64,000 bases of DNA from Cryptomeria japonica. Lineage: Eukaryota; Streptophyta; Pinopsida; Cupressales; Cupressaceae. The stretch lies in the NCBI RefSeq assembly GCF_030272615.1, contig NC_081410.1, forward strand, positions 120,464,640-120,528,639, in the 5' to 3' direction. The position numbers were made by a program, and so were the translations under genes. Positions 1 to 11,639 of this stretch are shown one piece after another; position 1 is the first letter of the stretch; each line of letters begins with the position of its first letter. The notes beneath the pieces are model-generated. The model worked only from the letters and a program-made list of their open reading frames with translations. It had not been told where the DNA came from and did not search any database.

Positions 1-300
1 TTGAAGCCATGTCTATTGTGTTTCCTCAATATTGGGAACTCAACAATCCAGCTGATTTTCATCATAGGATAATGACTTTGAAAAACCATTTTTGCAAATC
101 TGTAGAAATCAATGGACAAACTATAGAAGGAACTTTAAATGAAACAATTCTTAGAGAGAAATCAACTTGTTTTGCATTAACTATGAGGCATCATTTTGCT
201 GAATCAAAAAAAGTGGAGAACCCCTTGGAAGAGAGATTAGTAACAAAGGTTTGGAAAAAGATAAGTCAGAGCGTACAATTGGCTAATTCATTATCAAAGT
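1..300 (+). pseudogene. hAT-like transposase C-terminal fragment, left half
   Basis: An open frame from about position 9 is broken at 300 by the copia insertion. If one copy of the 5-bp target duplication is removed, the frame continues at 6504 into a short segment with the core SVEDERVF. That core resembles the S-x-E-R-x-F signature of the hAT C-terminal dimerisation domain. Upstream of it lie acidic and basic stretches without a recognisable catalytic motif. No start signal or zinc finger is visible, and the gene runs off the left edge. I infer a decayed DNA-transposon or domesticated hAT gene. Assignment rests on one motif plus the following KLRNKL, so it is moderate. Confidence 0.5.
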
Positions 301-671
301 TGTTGGAGTTGAGAAACACAACAACACAGAAGCCTAAAGATCTTCTGCAAGCTAAAAACAATCTGTTACAAGGAGAAGCAATGAAGCAAAAATAGTCTGA
401 AGAACAAAGACATAGGAAAATATGCTCAAAAGAGGAGAGCTGAATATTCACCAAAAATGTGTAGTGTCATAATGATACAAAGAAAAGAAAAATAACCTCT
501 AATAGGTCAAGAAACCCTAAAAGGGAAAACCTAGGCTTGCACATAATAATTAATAAAAGAATTAATTATTGTGCACCTAATGTTAGCTTAAGTGTAAAAA
601 GATAATAGGGAACTTAAAGAATTAAACAAATATTGTTTAATTAATCAAGTAAATACCCAATTACTCTAACA
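301..671 (-). repeat. copia 3' LTR
   Basis: This is the left LTR of the copia element. It opens TGTTGGAGTT and closes TCTAACA, and matches the right LTR along its whole length apart from scattered substitutions. On the element's strand it follows the polypurine tract directly. Open frames crossing it are fortuitous. Confidence 0.95.
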
Positions 672-682
672 CCCCCCCTTAA
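672..682 (-). promoter_or_regulatory. copia polypurine tract
   Basis: The minus strand reads TTAAGGGGGGG directly before the 3' LTR. This is the expected plus-strand primer site for reverse transcription and fixes the inner LTR boundary. Confidence 0.85.
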
Positions 683-882
683 GCTAGACTTAGGGAGAAG
701 CTAAAGCCTAGAACAGCTACTAAAAAGCAGGAAAGATGGGTCCCGGCAACAAGGCCTGATAAGGTACCCAAATACAATGAAATCTCTATGAAACGGAGAA
801 AAGGAGAAAACCCATTGGGAAAAAACTCCTCTCCAAAAAGAGATAAAAGAACATGCTGAAAGAAGAAGAAGAAAGGAAGGCC

Positions 883-1400
883 TCATAAAGACCCCCCAAG
901 GACAACTTCCTTCACCCCAAGCATAGAGCACAACTGAAGATAGTGCAGCGATGCAAAAGGTTTCGTGAAGATGTAGTGCAGCGATGCAAAAGGTTTCATG
1001 AAGATGTCTGCAACCTGCTCGGCAGTGGGAATGTACTCCAGAATGAGAACACCATCCTGAATCAACTGGTAGATGAAATGCATGTGAAGCTCAATGTGCT
1101 TTGTCTATTGATGCTCTACCGGGTTGCGAGAAATATGAATAGCACTCTGATTGTCACACCAAAGAACAGTGGGACTATCAGGAGGAAAACCAAACTCAGT
1201 CATCAACTGTCTAAGCCATAAGATCTCCTGACTGGCGAGCACAGCAGCTCGGTACTCAGCCTCTGTAGATGATAATGCATGAGCAGTCTGCTTCTTGCAA
1301 GACCATGTGATAGGACCAAAGCCAAGATAGAAAACAAAGCCCGAAGTAGACTTCTGATCAGTGACACCACCAGCCCAATCTGAGTCAGTGTAGCCAACAA
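883..1400 (-). pseudogene. copia pol: RNase H domain remnant
   Basis: Minus-strand reading in the main pol frame shows DWAGG, then STSGFVF, SSTEAEYRAA and CDNQSAIHISRN. These are the D, E and D catalytic blocks of copia RNase H. An in-frame TAG at 1105-1107 precedes KHIELHMHF. The C-terminal VADIFMKPF block is duplicated in tandem: a 33-bp unit at 943-975 and 976-1008 adds 11 residues without shifting frame. The domain is clear but not translatable as one protein. Confidence 0.85.
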
Positions 1401-1581
1401 TGTGAGGGTCCCCTGATGTATAGTGAATGCCATGAGAACTAGAGCCCTGAATGTACCACAGAATACATTTGGCTGCTTGCCAATGACTCTCATGAGGATC
1501 ATGGTAGAATTAAGAGACAAGGCCAATGGCAAAGGAAACATCAGGATGGGTGTGAGTCAGGTACAACAAACTGCCAACCAA

Positions 1582-2574
1582 CTACCTGTAAAGTGTAGAA
1601 TCTACTGAAGGAGTGGGGCAAGCGGTGGTCAAAATAACCCCTGACTGAAATGGAGTGGGAGCAGCCTTGCAATTAAGCATGCCGAAGCACCAAAGCATGT
1701 CAAGAGAATACTTCTGCTGGTAAATATAGATCCCATCAAAAGACTGAATCACCTGAAGACGAAGGAAATAGTGCAAAAGACCAAGATCTGTCATCTCGAA
1801 CCGATCCATCAAGGCTCATTGAGTATGCTGAATCATAGAGGATGAGCTACCAGTGATGAGGAGATCATCAACATATAGCACAAGAATCAGGATCTCACCC
1901 TCAAGAAGTTGAATGTACACTGTGTGATCAGAATGATTGCGGGTGAACCCAGTGGAGAGTAAGAAAGAATCCATCTTCTCATACCAAGCCCGAGGGGCCT
2001 ATTTGAGACCATACAAGGAACACCAAAGTCTGCAAACCAAAGAACTATCTTGCACAAATCCCTAAGGCTACTCCATGTAGATTTCCTCCTGTAGATCCCC
2101 ATGCAAGAAGGCACTCTTCACATCCACCTGAAAAATAGGCCAACCCCGAGAAGCTGGAAGAGATAGTACAAAGCGAATGGAGTTCATCTTGGCGACAGGG
2201 GCAAAGGTCCCGAAGTAATCAATACCCTCAACCTGTTAGAAACCCTTCGCAACAAGACATGCTTTGTACTTATCAATGGAACCATCAATAGCATACTTGG
2301 TGCGATACAACCAGTGGCACCTAACCATCTTCTTGCCCTTGGGAAGAGGACAGAGATCCCAAGTATGATTCCTCATCAAAGAAGAATACTCCTCCTCCAT
2401 AGCACAATCCCACTCAGGACGAGCGGTAGCCTCTGAAAACTTCTGAGGATCATCTGAAATAGCATGACTCAAAAGACTAGAACCCATAGTATGAGAACAG
2501 ATTTGACAAGTATCTAAAGGATCACCGGCCAGAGGACCTACCACCTCAACAATAAAGCGAGCCCACTTGGGCAT
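1582..2574 (-). pseudogene. copia pol: reverse transcriptase (RVT_2) remnant
   Basis: The N-terminal part at 2236-2574 contains the family hallmark in which an acidic AMEEEY stretch precedes NHTWDL, then a VRCHWLYRTKY block and KACLVAKGF. The catalytic LYVDDLLITG is readable near 1860-1885. FEMTDLGLLHYFL follows at 1760-1812. Stops (TAG and TGA) fall between these blocks, one between YVDD and the thumb. The three aspartate-bearing regions are at least partly preserved, but the frame is broken. Confidence 0.88.
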
Positions 2575-3738
2575 CTAAGGTGCAGCAGGTGGAGGTGGGG
2601 ATGGTGGATCATCAGCACCATCATCAGAATCATCCTCAAAAAGATCCTGAATAGATGCAATGGAAGGAGTAGGTAGAGGAGTAGACACTAGAGTCGGGGT
2701 CTCCATTGTGGGAAAGCGCTCATCAAACTGAACATCCCGTCGAAATAGGACCTCTCTGGAATCATGATCAAACAACCTGTACGCCTTAACATCCTCACAG
2801 TACCCAACAAAAATGAGTGGTCGGCTCTTCGGCTCCATGGCTTTTCTCTGAGCATCAAGAATAAAATCTCATTCCTCACTACCAAACACTCGGAAAAAGG
2901 AAACATCAGGCTTGTTATGAGACCAATCCTCCTCAGGAGTCATATGTCGAATAGCCTTGTGAGGCATCCAATTCTGAAAATAGTTGGTACAATTGACTGG
3001 CTCAGCCCAAAAAGATGAATCCATGGACCTGGACTAAATCATACAATTCGCCATCTTTCGTAAGGTTATGTTCTTGCACTCAGTGACACCATTCTACTGA
3101 GAGGTGTAGGGAATAGTAAACTGATGTTGCAAACCATGCTCAGTGCAAAAATCTCTGAAAGCCTGATTCACATACTCCCCCCCATTATCTGTATGTATCC
3201 GCTGAATAGAACAACCTAACTGCTTCTCAACAAATGTCTTGAAGATTCGAAATGAATCAAAGACATCACACTTGTACTTAAGAAAGTACACCCATGTGCG
3301 TTTAGAGAAATCATCAATAAAAGTGAGTGCATACTTGGCCCCAGAAAAAGAAGGAGTGGGAAATGACATGAGATCACTGTGAATCAACTCCAAGGGTGCC
3401 AAAGCACGAGGGACTCTTTTCTTCGGAAAGGGATCTCTGTGATGCTTTCCAAGCACACAACCATGACAAACACCATCAGTGCAGGAAATTTGTGGGAGCC
3501 CAATAACAAGTGTCTGTGTACTCATCTGCTGAAGATATCAGTAATTAACATGGCCCAAGCACTCATGCCAAAGCTTACTCACTGAATCTGCATGTGCTAT
3601 AAGAGACGAACCAAAACCCACAAAGGGCTCAAATCCATCAAATATGTACAGAAGAGATGCAGTATCCACACTCCCAGTAGCAACAACCAAATCAGTCATG
3701 GAGGTCCCGAATAACCACATCATGTGGTGAGAACTCAA
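2575..3738 (-). pseudogene. copia pol: integrase remnant
   Basis: In order on the minus strand there is a zinc-binding GAG-pre-integrase part (LWHECLGHVNY, then CHGCVLGKHHRDPF). The catalytic core follows with HSDLMS and IHTDNGGEY, the first two acidic residues. NGVTECKN carries the third, just after an in-frame TAG. A C-terminal SH3-like stretch includes PLIFVGYCEDVKAYRLFD, and an acidic, proline-rich tail leads into RT. At least three stops lie inside, one TGA at an expected tryptophan. An indel near 3.70-3.73 kb separates this frame from the gag-protease frame. Confidence 0.88.
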
Positions 3739-4066
3739 CTATCTTACCAGAGCCAGAGTGGCAAATCTAATAAATGGATAGGAGGTTCGTCGAGATGTCA
3801 GGAACAACTAGAACATCCTATAGAGTACCCCCATCCAATGAGACAGAACCTAAACCCAAGATGGAAAGTTGAGCTGAGTCACCCACTGCAGTCTGTGAAG
3901 TACCACAAGAGGCAAGGGAAGTAACCAACTACTGAGTGTGAGTCATATGGTGAGAAGCACCAGAATCAAGTATCCATGTGGACCCATAGATTGAAACTCG
4001 AGCAGTGAGACCATGACCTTTCCCTGTGGAAGGAGAAGATGCCTGAGGTGAGGAGATGTGATGCTG
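3739..4066 (-). pseudogene. copia protease remnant
   Basis: The minus strand reads on in the gag frame after a TAG at 4067-4069. The retropepsin active site WILDSGASHHMT is intact, with DSGA encoded at 3956-3967. LVVPDISTNLLSI lies downstream. Several further TAG codons interrupt it. In this family protease is cleaved from one Gag-Pol polyprotein, so the gag/protease TAG is most simply a mutated glutamine codon, not a programmed stop. Confidence 0.82.
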
Positions 4067-4945
4067 CTACATGGCTTCCTCTAAAGCCTCTAAATGTTTC
4101 CAACACCGGGAAATGGGATGTCCTTCCTTGCCACAAAAACTGCAAGTATCTCCTGATTTCTTCTTAGTCTTGGAGTAAGACTCACCAGACTGTGAAGATT
4201 TCCCATGCTTGGGAGGAAATGGTGGTTTAGATTCAGACTTGTGAGCAGGCTTGGAGGGATTCTCACTACCTACAGAAGGCTTCTCTGGCTTCAGTTTCTG
4301 CTTTTGTTTCTCCTTAGAGGACTGAGCAACCGATGCTTTGTTCATGGATCCTGAAAGCATATCTAGCTGAGAAAGATGAGACTGCTCATGAGACAAACAC
4401 TCACAAAAGACATCAAAGGTAGGCATGGTGAAACGAGCATCCAAGACATCCATGGTGGAGTAGAAAGCAGAGGCAAAAAACTGAAAATGACCTCGAAGCT
4501 TTGAAAGAATCAAATGAATGCACTCTGTGTCTGTCTTGATCTTGTCACATCCCTGAAGAATAGATCGGGTAGTCTTGAACTTGATCAAGAAATCCTCAAT
4601 GGTGGGAAAGGAATCAGGTGACAAAGAAACCAACTCTACCTCATTCTGCAATGCCTGAATCTCATTGACCCTCCCAAAGAGAGACTCAAACTTCAACCAC
4701 ATAGCCCGAGGAGTGAGCAACTCATCAAGGTGAAATAGAAGACTGTTGGAGATATGCAAGGAGAGAAAACCCATAGCCTCATCCATCTTGTTCCTGTGCT
4801 GAAGAAGCTCATAAGGATGCTGCAATACTGGTTGAACCTCATCCAAACAAGACCACAACCCTCGTACCCTAAGGAGCCTCATGATGCGGGGCTTCCAGGT
4901 GTGATAGTTGTGTGAAGTCAACAACTCAACTAAAGGATCGGCCAT
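4067..4945 (-). pseudogene. copia gag
   Basis: The likely start is the ATG at 4945 (MADPLVELL). The 33 residues upstream are open but hydrophobic and unlike gag. The N-terminal half is a UBN2-type copia capsid (HNYHTWKPRIMRLL). A charged, lysine-rich linker and one CCHC zinc knuckle (CSFCGKEGHPISRC) follow. About 290 codons are uninterrupted, making this the best preserved part of the element. It ends at a TAG directly before protease. Confidence 0.85.
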
Positions 4946-6115
4946 GAGAAGAAAGTAATAAAAAATTCCCCCCCACAATAGATAAACCCAAACCCTAGTA
5001 CATACTGATGAGAAGGAAGTAGTGCATAAGCAAAAAAAATTCAAACTAATATCTCATGTACTTGATGAAAAGTTTGAGAAAAAATATCACAAATCTGAAT
5101 AGAGCATGCTGAGAGATTTCCAACGCATATTCATTTTTGAAAAACGGAGTCTGTTTGCCCATTCTACGGTCCCAGAAGTGCAGAAAAGAAGCTCATCTTT
5201 GACTGGAAAAAAGTACAATCAAACAGTAGATTCAGGAAAAAAAATCCAACTCCACGATGTTCAGCTTGGAACCAGATTTCTAACACCTATTCGTTTGCCA
5301 AAATCCAACTACAGATGTGCAAAATAGAACCAAAAAACCAACCCCCTCTCAAAAAAGACTAGAGAGTGGAGAAGGCAGGAGGAGGTGGCCGGAGGGAGGC
5401 GGTGGTGGTGGTCGGTCCGGGCGAGGGTGCCAATCCTGGGTGGAGCAGAGTGCTCTGGGTGGATCAGAGCCACCGGGAGGAGTAGCGATGGCGGGGATCT
5501 CCAGGCGGAGCGGCGGAAGTGGCTGCAGGGGGCCGCCGGCGGGGAGAGCGGCGGCAGGGGCCGGGTCAAGCAGTGGTCGACGGCATGGGTAGGAAGGCCA
5601 GCGTGGTGGCGATGACTATAGGGGGCCATAGAGGGCTACTGGAGGGGCCGGCGGTGGGGGCCGGAGTGGCTGGCGGGGGCCGCAGGGGCCGGACTGTCAG
5701 GTCCGGTACCGTGCGAGAGACCCCAAAAACTTTTTCATGCCCTCTTTTTTTTAATTTTATTTTTTTATGGGATTTTTAATTTTTGTGATTTTTTTTTTAA
5801 AAATCAAAAATCTAGCCTACATGCCGTAAAAAGGCAAAAAAAGAAATCGAATTTTTTTCTTGATTTGCATGCTAGAGTCGTACGGCCTGGTGTTGGAGAA
5901 AAAAAATCACCCAAATGCTCAGGAGTCAAAAATGGACAAATTTTATATGACTATAGGGGTTTTTGGGCCTTCTGAGCACAATGATGAGGTCTGTTTAGGC
6001 CCAAAATGCTCAGAAAAAAGGCCTATCCCTAAGCACATAAAAAATTGCCTGAAACCCCAGATCTGCTTCCAATGCAAAAAATCTCAAAAATAGGAATAGA
6101 TGGCTGCAAATCTGA
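4946..6115 (-). other. copia 5' leader with GC-rich block
   Basis: About 1.2 kb lies between the PBS and the gag ATG. On the plus strand 5370-5705 is strikingly GC-rich and full of GGCGG and GGTGG runs, unlike its AT-rich surroundings. It is followed by T-rich and A-rich tracts. Open frames here on both strands are low-complexity products of the base composition. No coding signature was seen. Confidence 0.6.
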
Positions 6116-6127
6116 GCTCTGATACCA
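6116..6127 (-). promoter_or_regulatory. copia primer binding site (initiator tRNA-Met)
   Basis: The minus strand reads TGGTATCAGAGC, directly adjoining the 5' LTR. This is the standard plant copia PBS, complementary to the 3' end of initiator tRNA-Met. Confidence 0.93.
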
Positions 6128-6498
6128 TGTTGGAGTTGAGAAACACAACACCATAGGAGCCTAAAGATCTTCTGCAAGCCAAAAATAATCTATTACAAGG
6201 AGAAGCAATGAAGCAAAAATAATCTGAAGAACAAAGACACAGGAGAATATGCTCAAAAGAGAAGAGCTGAATATTCACCAAAAATGTGTAGTGTCATTAT
6301 GATACAAAGAAAAGAAAAATAACCTCTAATAGGTCAAGAAACCCTAAAAGGGAAAACCTAGGCTTACACATAATAATTAATAAAAGAATTAATTATTGTG
6401 CACCTAATGTTAGCTTAAGTGTAAAAAGATAATAGGGAACTTAAAGAATTAAACAAATATTATTTAATTAATCAAGTAAATATCCAATTACTCTAACA
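6128..6498 (-). repeat. copia 5' LTR
   Basis: This is the right-hand 371-bp LTR, followed by the AAAGT target duplication at 6499-6503. It would hold the promoter for the minus-strand transcript. I see no single unambiguous TATA box. Confidence 0.95.
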
Positions 6499-6503
6499 AA
6501 AGT

Positions 6504-6664
6504 ATCTCAAATTTGTTTATTTACGTCAAAACATGATATTGGGTTCGGTGGAGGATGAGAGAGTTTTCAATGCTTTGGGGTTCTTAAAATAAAAGTTAAG
6601 GAACAAACTAGACAAGAATTTTGAAAATTTCTTGTGGTTGTATATATCGAGGTATAATGTCTAA
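6504..6664 (+). pseudogene. hAT-like transposase fragment, right half
   Basis: Continuation of the frame interrupted at 300. It encodes YLKFVYLRQN, then MILGSVEDERVFNALGF and, after a TAA at 6590-6592, KLRNKLDKNFENF. The pattern matches the conserved end of hAT C-terminal domains. The TAA inside the conserved block shows the gene was dead, or has died since, independently of the copia insertion. Confidence 0.5.
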
Positions 6665-8057
6665 ATTTTTCCTTATGAAAAGGCACTGGGAATCTGGAAG
6701 TCCAAAACTGAAAGAAGAGGGTTGGGCAACACTTCAAACCAAGGTGGGACAACTAAAAGTGCCAGAATGAATGTCAGTGACACATGTACTACTACTTTTG
6801 AGATGCACTCATGCGAAGGTATGCAGATTGAAGAAAACACAGACAATAATCAAGGAAGCTCTTGATTTGATTATCAGGATGATGAGATGATTTGACAAAT
6901 TTAAGAGATTTATTGCTAGCAGCTACTAGGTATTTATTAAACTTTTGGTTGCATATTGCGTAATGCATTTCATCTGACACATTAAAAAATCCTAATTGTG
7001 CTTGATGATTTATAATGTTTCTATCAATGTCATTTAATTTTGATATGCAATTGCATTTTTCAAATTTCTATTTACAAGTTAATAAATTAACGTACTACTA
7101 TTTTTCAGTGTTCAAGAATAAGGTTGCATTAGTAATTATTTATTTGATAATTTTGATTCAACATTTAAGTATCAAAAAAGTGTAGTGTTGCATTAGTAAT
7201 TACATCATGACCATGGAGACTGTTAATTGCATTATTATAAAAAAATATGATTAATATTTGATATCGACCATAGCATGAGATGAATTTTCCCAATTGCAAC
7301 TTACTACTTGTTCTCTACATAGAATCCCTTTGAATAGAGTAAGCAATTTTAATCTTCTTCTTTAGAAGAAGTTGAAACCCATTCAAACTCAACAACACAG
7401 TGTAGATATGAACCTCAACCAAAAAATCCTCAATTTTATTGATTCATATAAGATTCTGGATAACAATCGTGGTCTTTTTGTATATTATTCACCCTTGGTG
7501 AATTAGTATATCTACTTCTATTAGACTTTTGTAGTATATCTAGAAGTCGAAGAAGGAGAGGGAAAAACAAGGCCTTGATTATCCTCTTATAGAAAAATTG
7601 AGGATGCAACAAGCTTTAGGTCTTTTACAGTATCAAATTTTGAAAACTAAGGAAAAGAGAGGAAAAGGGATAAGAGTGATCAAATCAAAACTATAAAACA
7701 CATAGAAAAGAGAGGGAAAAGGATTAGAAGTCTTCAAATTCATATTGTTTGAGATCATGAAGAGCCTTGAGATGTTGCTGATAGTTGTCATCTTCAATTT
7801 TTGGCCTGACCACCTCTAATATGGTCATACTATTGTTGAACCTTGAGAGTGCATCCATGTAGGATTATAACTTCTTAATGAACTATGTATCATCTGATGT
7901 TATATCTGGCAACATCTGATCCTAAATTATTTTGATATCAGTCTTCCAATCTACTTTGGATCTCAAGACCTTTTCTCCTTCTATTATGCTTCTTTCTCTG
8001 TCAAATAGAGTAAGCATGAGGTTAGTGACTAAACAATGAAAGCCTCTGAGTTCACCA
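6665..8057. other. Gene-free AT-rich spacer
   Basis: I see no sustained coding or repeat structure here. The part from about 7740 to 8057 may hold the frame-broken end of gene A (minus strand), but the reading frame is too broken to follow. Confidence 0.4.
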
Positions 8058-11000
8058 CTAATTTTCTATATACATCATGTGAATAATAAAGAGCTTCTTT
8101 AACATATCAAACCTAGTTTTAAAACTTTTGAGCATGTCATGTAAGAAACTTAGGAGAGGCTTAATCAATGAAATCTCCAACACTGCAATTGTCTTGGTCA
8201 TATGAGATAATGAGCAGGCCATGAAATGTTGCCATCTCAAATATTCTTGAGAAAACCTTAGAAACTCCTTGTGCTCATCCCATGCTACATCAGCATGGTC
8301 AAAAATTTCATTGATCTTTGATTCCAACAGTGATGTTTCCATGTCTATCTTTATTCTTCTCTCCATTTGTAAAGCATCCATCTTTGGCACATCCCTTCGA
8401 TTTCTCAAACTGACTATCTCCAATCTAGCTTGAGCTAGATCATTCCTTAATCCCATATCTTCATCAAATGTATGGTCAATCCTGCCTATAGGTGTGTATG
8501 TTGGTCCTGCTCTCAACTGTTCTTCCAGAGCAGTCACCTTCTCTCTCAAAATTGTGACCTCTTCGTTTGTCTTCAAATCCACCCTATGAGTAAATTTTGC
8601 CATATTTATATTGAGGCATGTTGCCTCTGTAATGGAAGTGTCAATCACTCTTTTGACTAACAGACCCCCAAATAATTGATCAACTTCATAGCTCATACAA
8701 GGCCTTTTTGTGACTATATAAAGACACCAAATAACTAAATGTTCAAGATGATCATCAAATAGTGCTCTTGAAAGTGCTTCCTCTCTCTGCACTGGATCCA
8801 TTGATTATAGATCTATGTCATGTCTCCTTCTCAATTCATCAAAAACAATAGCAAAAGAGATGTCCCATCCTTCCAAAATGAGTACCTCGCTCCTCTTTAC
8901 AATCTGCCTTCCTATCTTTGGGGTCATAGCAGAAAATTGTTCCTTTGCAGCTCTTAGGACCTCATCTTTCATTCTAAATCTTTCTTCATTCCCCAAATTA
9001 TCAAAGTTAATACCTCTGATCTTTTCCATTTCATGTGTCAATTTTATATAATAAAATGCTTGAATTCCCTAGTATTTATGAAATCATCACGCTCATGAAT
9101 TTTTCACAAGCATTCAATCTCACATCTTCACTAAGATCTCCCTAAAGTTTAAAAGCATCAAGGTCCCACTCCTTACAAGGATTTTGAATGGTAACCCCTA
9201 TCCTTGTATCAAATTTGTGAGGAGGTAAGGGTTCATCCCCTTGGAATTCAAAACCTTGATATGACTAGAAAGGGATTTCTCTTCTCGGAGACAATATATG
9301 CAAGGGAGTGACAGCCCTTAGGCTCTCTAGGACTTTAAAAATAGAACCACTCAAAGGCGGTGCACTCATGGGCCTCTTCATGGAAGATTCTGCAAGCAAT
9401 CTTTGTGAGGGGTCTGAAGGGTGTGATGATTCTGGATCAAGAGTAGATGTGGATGGAGGTTCTTGAGGGCTTAGGGGAGGGGAAGCAAGGCCAATGGGAG
9501 AGCCAATTGACTAAGGAGATTTTGGCCTTTCCTCCTCTACTACCTACACTGGGGGTATAACATCCAAGTTGGGTCTCTCATGAGGCAGGGGCATTCTATC
9601 AACATCTATATAAGTAGCAAAAATTGCTCTTATCCTTACTTATGGGATTAGTTGCATCTTCCATGCTGAAGAGTAAGAATTATCTTCCTTATTTCTTTTA
9701 TTTTTCTCATATTGGATTTGATACCACATTTCCTTTCTTTTCAATACTTCGTCATAGTTTTATGCATTCCTTATGAGGTCTTCGTCATCTTCCTCATCCC
9801 ATTGATCCTTTGGTGTTTTAGCCTTCCCAAGATTTTTGACAAACCATTCAGAGTCATAAAACCTATATCTATGTTGGGGAAGTCTATACTTGTTCCACAT
9901 AAAATCCAAGATGTCATATGCTTTCCTATTTAAAAAGTAATACATCCCAATCACAACTTGTGATGGGATAATTGATCCTTTCTTGTGTGACCCTCCCATC
10001 AAAGACTTATCAGCCTCATTTAATTGATGCATGATTTCTAAAAAGGCCACCCTATCCTAAACAGTAATAGGCAAAATCCTAGGAGTAATAGGACTACCAA
10101 AAACCCTAATGATTGTGTGGTCCTTAAAGTAAAACCAAGATCCCCAATTATGGGTGATACCTAACTTAGGCTTAAGGGCTTTGGGTCTAATAAATTTCTT
10201 ATCCATTGGGCTTAGACCCCACCTAACTTCCTTCTGCAAAATACTCAAAATCTTTCTCACAAATAAATTTTCAAAAACCAAATAGTTTGACTCATTCATA
10301 TGTAAGTCCCAGATATAGGTCCACTCTTGAACAGGAAGCAACTCTCCTTTAGTCGTGGTTACATACTGCAAATTAGGATGTCATACCTTAAGACCTTTGA
10401 ACAAAAGTATATGCATCAAGAGAGACTAATACCTAAAAAAAAATTATTTGCCCATTTTAAAATCACACAAGGCATTATGCAAACCTTGAGCTACCACAAA
10501 AGCATAGTCGAAAAGCATATTGATATCCCCGCTTTGGATATCCATACAAACCATCAACATCTAGTTTGGAATCTACAACATAGAGTTCACATAAAGCATA
10601 GTATGTATCCAAAAGTAATTGATAAATAGGTTTGTGTTGTAAGGGGTTGTTTGCTTTATTGTAAAGTTTCTATCATCTCCCTTTATGGTTAGAGGCCTAA
10701 ATGATGACAATCTTCTTCTATACAAGAGCTCATTTTTCTTATACTCCATATCTAGATCTTGGGGATCAATAACCCAATCTGTATTAGGGTTGAGCATGAA
10801 CACTTCATTGATAACATCTTCGGTGATCTATGTTAACCTGTAACCTTCACTAGACACAATCTCTATTAACATGCTTTTAATTTGCAGCAATTGCAACAAT
10901 CAATTCAGTATTCACATAGACATTTGGCACCATAAGTTTTGCTAGATTGCAATTCCATATGTTGGACACTGAATTCTCTCCTTCTTCTTCTTGTAGCCTC

Positions 11001-11184
11001 TCCTCCAGAGACTGAAACCTAATGGTGGAATCAACGCATCCCTAATTCTAGCAGAGTGGTCAATGATGAATTCATCTAGTGGAGACCTAGGCTTGGATCT
11101 CTTTTATGTCTCCAATGATCCAAGGAGTTGTGCAATTATTTCTTCAAATAAATTTCTCTTCCAAAAATCAAAAGACTCTGCCAT
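8058..11184 (-). pseudogene. Gene A: unrecognised plant gene family, decayed
   Basis: The minus-strand coding trail starts at a good candidate ATG at 11184 (MAESFDFWKRNLFEEI). It runs through blocks at 10573-10803, 10057-10371 and 9760-10050, then a proline/serine-rich linker (about 9400-9550), and ends in helical, coiled-coil-like blocks at 8805-9041 and 8058-8801. Stops and frame changes separate the blocks. The block at 10.05-10.13 kb (GS..P..LP, then R-x-AFLE about ten residues on) aligns without gaps to gene B near 41.6 kb, so A and B belong to one family. No catalytic motif or known domain was recognised. It may be a host gene family or an accessory frame of an old element. Confidence 0.55.
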
Positions 11185-11639
11185 TCTTAGGGTTAGGGTT
11201 CTACAGACTAACAGAAATGAGAAGCTTATATAATTCAGCTCCAATTAAATCCTACTGCATTCAGACAATAATGAGCATTGACAATCTGGAATTATGCAGA
11301 GAAGGTCAAAAGCTAGCAGGAGTGTAATGAAAGTGCAGACAACAATCGCTTCTTAGAAACCCTAATTATGATAGAAAAAAGTGCAAAACAATTTTCAGAA
11401 TATGCAAAGCACTGTAAATACAAATTAGCTACAAGCCTCCTACATGGGAGCTCTTAAGTTCAAATCTCAAAAATCATTGTTCAATTAAAAAAATACGAAT
11501 TAGCGGGAAATCGATGTTAATATAGCAGAGAAATTCAGATCATAACGGGAAAAATGGATTCATTAATTACGGGAACGTATGCAGGTGTCATGGTCAGTCA
11601 ACGTAGGAAGAGAGCATGTAGTATATTTAATATTTTTTA
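11185..11639. other. Upstream region of gene A
   Basis: About 450 bp of AT-rich DNA upstream of the candidate start. No convincing TATA box could be assigned. Short open frames here lack coding character. Confidence 0.3.

Larger units (their letters stand above)
301..6498 (-). mobile_element. Ty1/copia LTR retrotransposon (full-length, decayed)
   Basis: Two 371-bp LTRs (301-671 and 6128-6498), each starting TG and ending CA, flank the element. The perfect duplication AAAGT lies at 296-300 and 6499-6503. The minus-strand order is 5' LTR (right), initiator-Met PBS, long leader, gag, protease, integrase, RT, RNase H, polypurine tract, 3' LTR (left). Integrase before RT is the defining copia order. 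The pol frame is constant over most of its length but is cut by many stops, mainly TAG, plus a frameshift near 3.7 kb. By eye the LTRs differ at about 15 of 371 positions, so it is not a recent insertion. It cannot encode a functional polyprotein. Confidence 0.95.

Noticed and set aside
1203-1541. Open frame of 112 residues on the minus strand
   Set aside because: Wrong frame; the copia RNase H is read in the neighbouring frame across the same bases.
5309-5779. Overlapping open frames on both strands rich in G, R, S, P
   Set aside because: Produced by the GC-rich leader of the copia element; no start context or domain.
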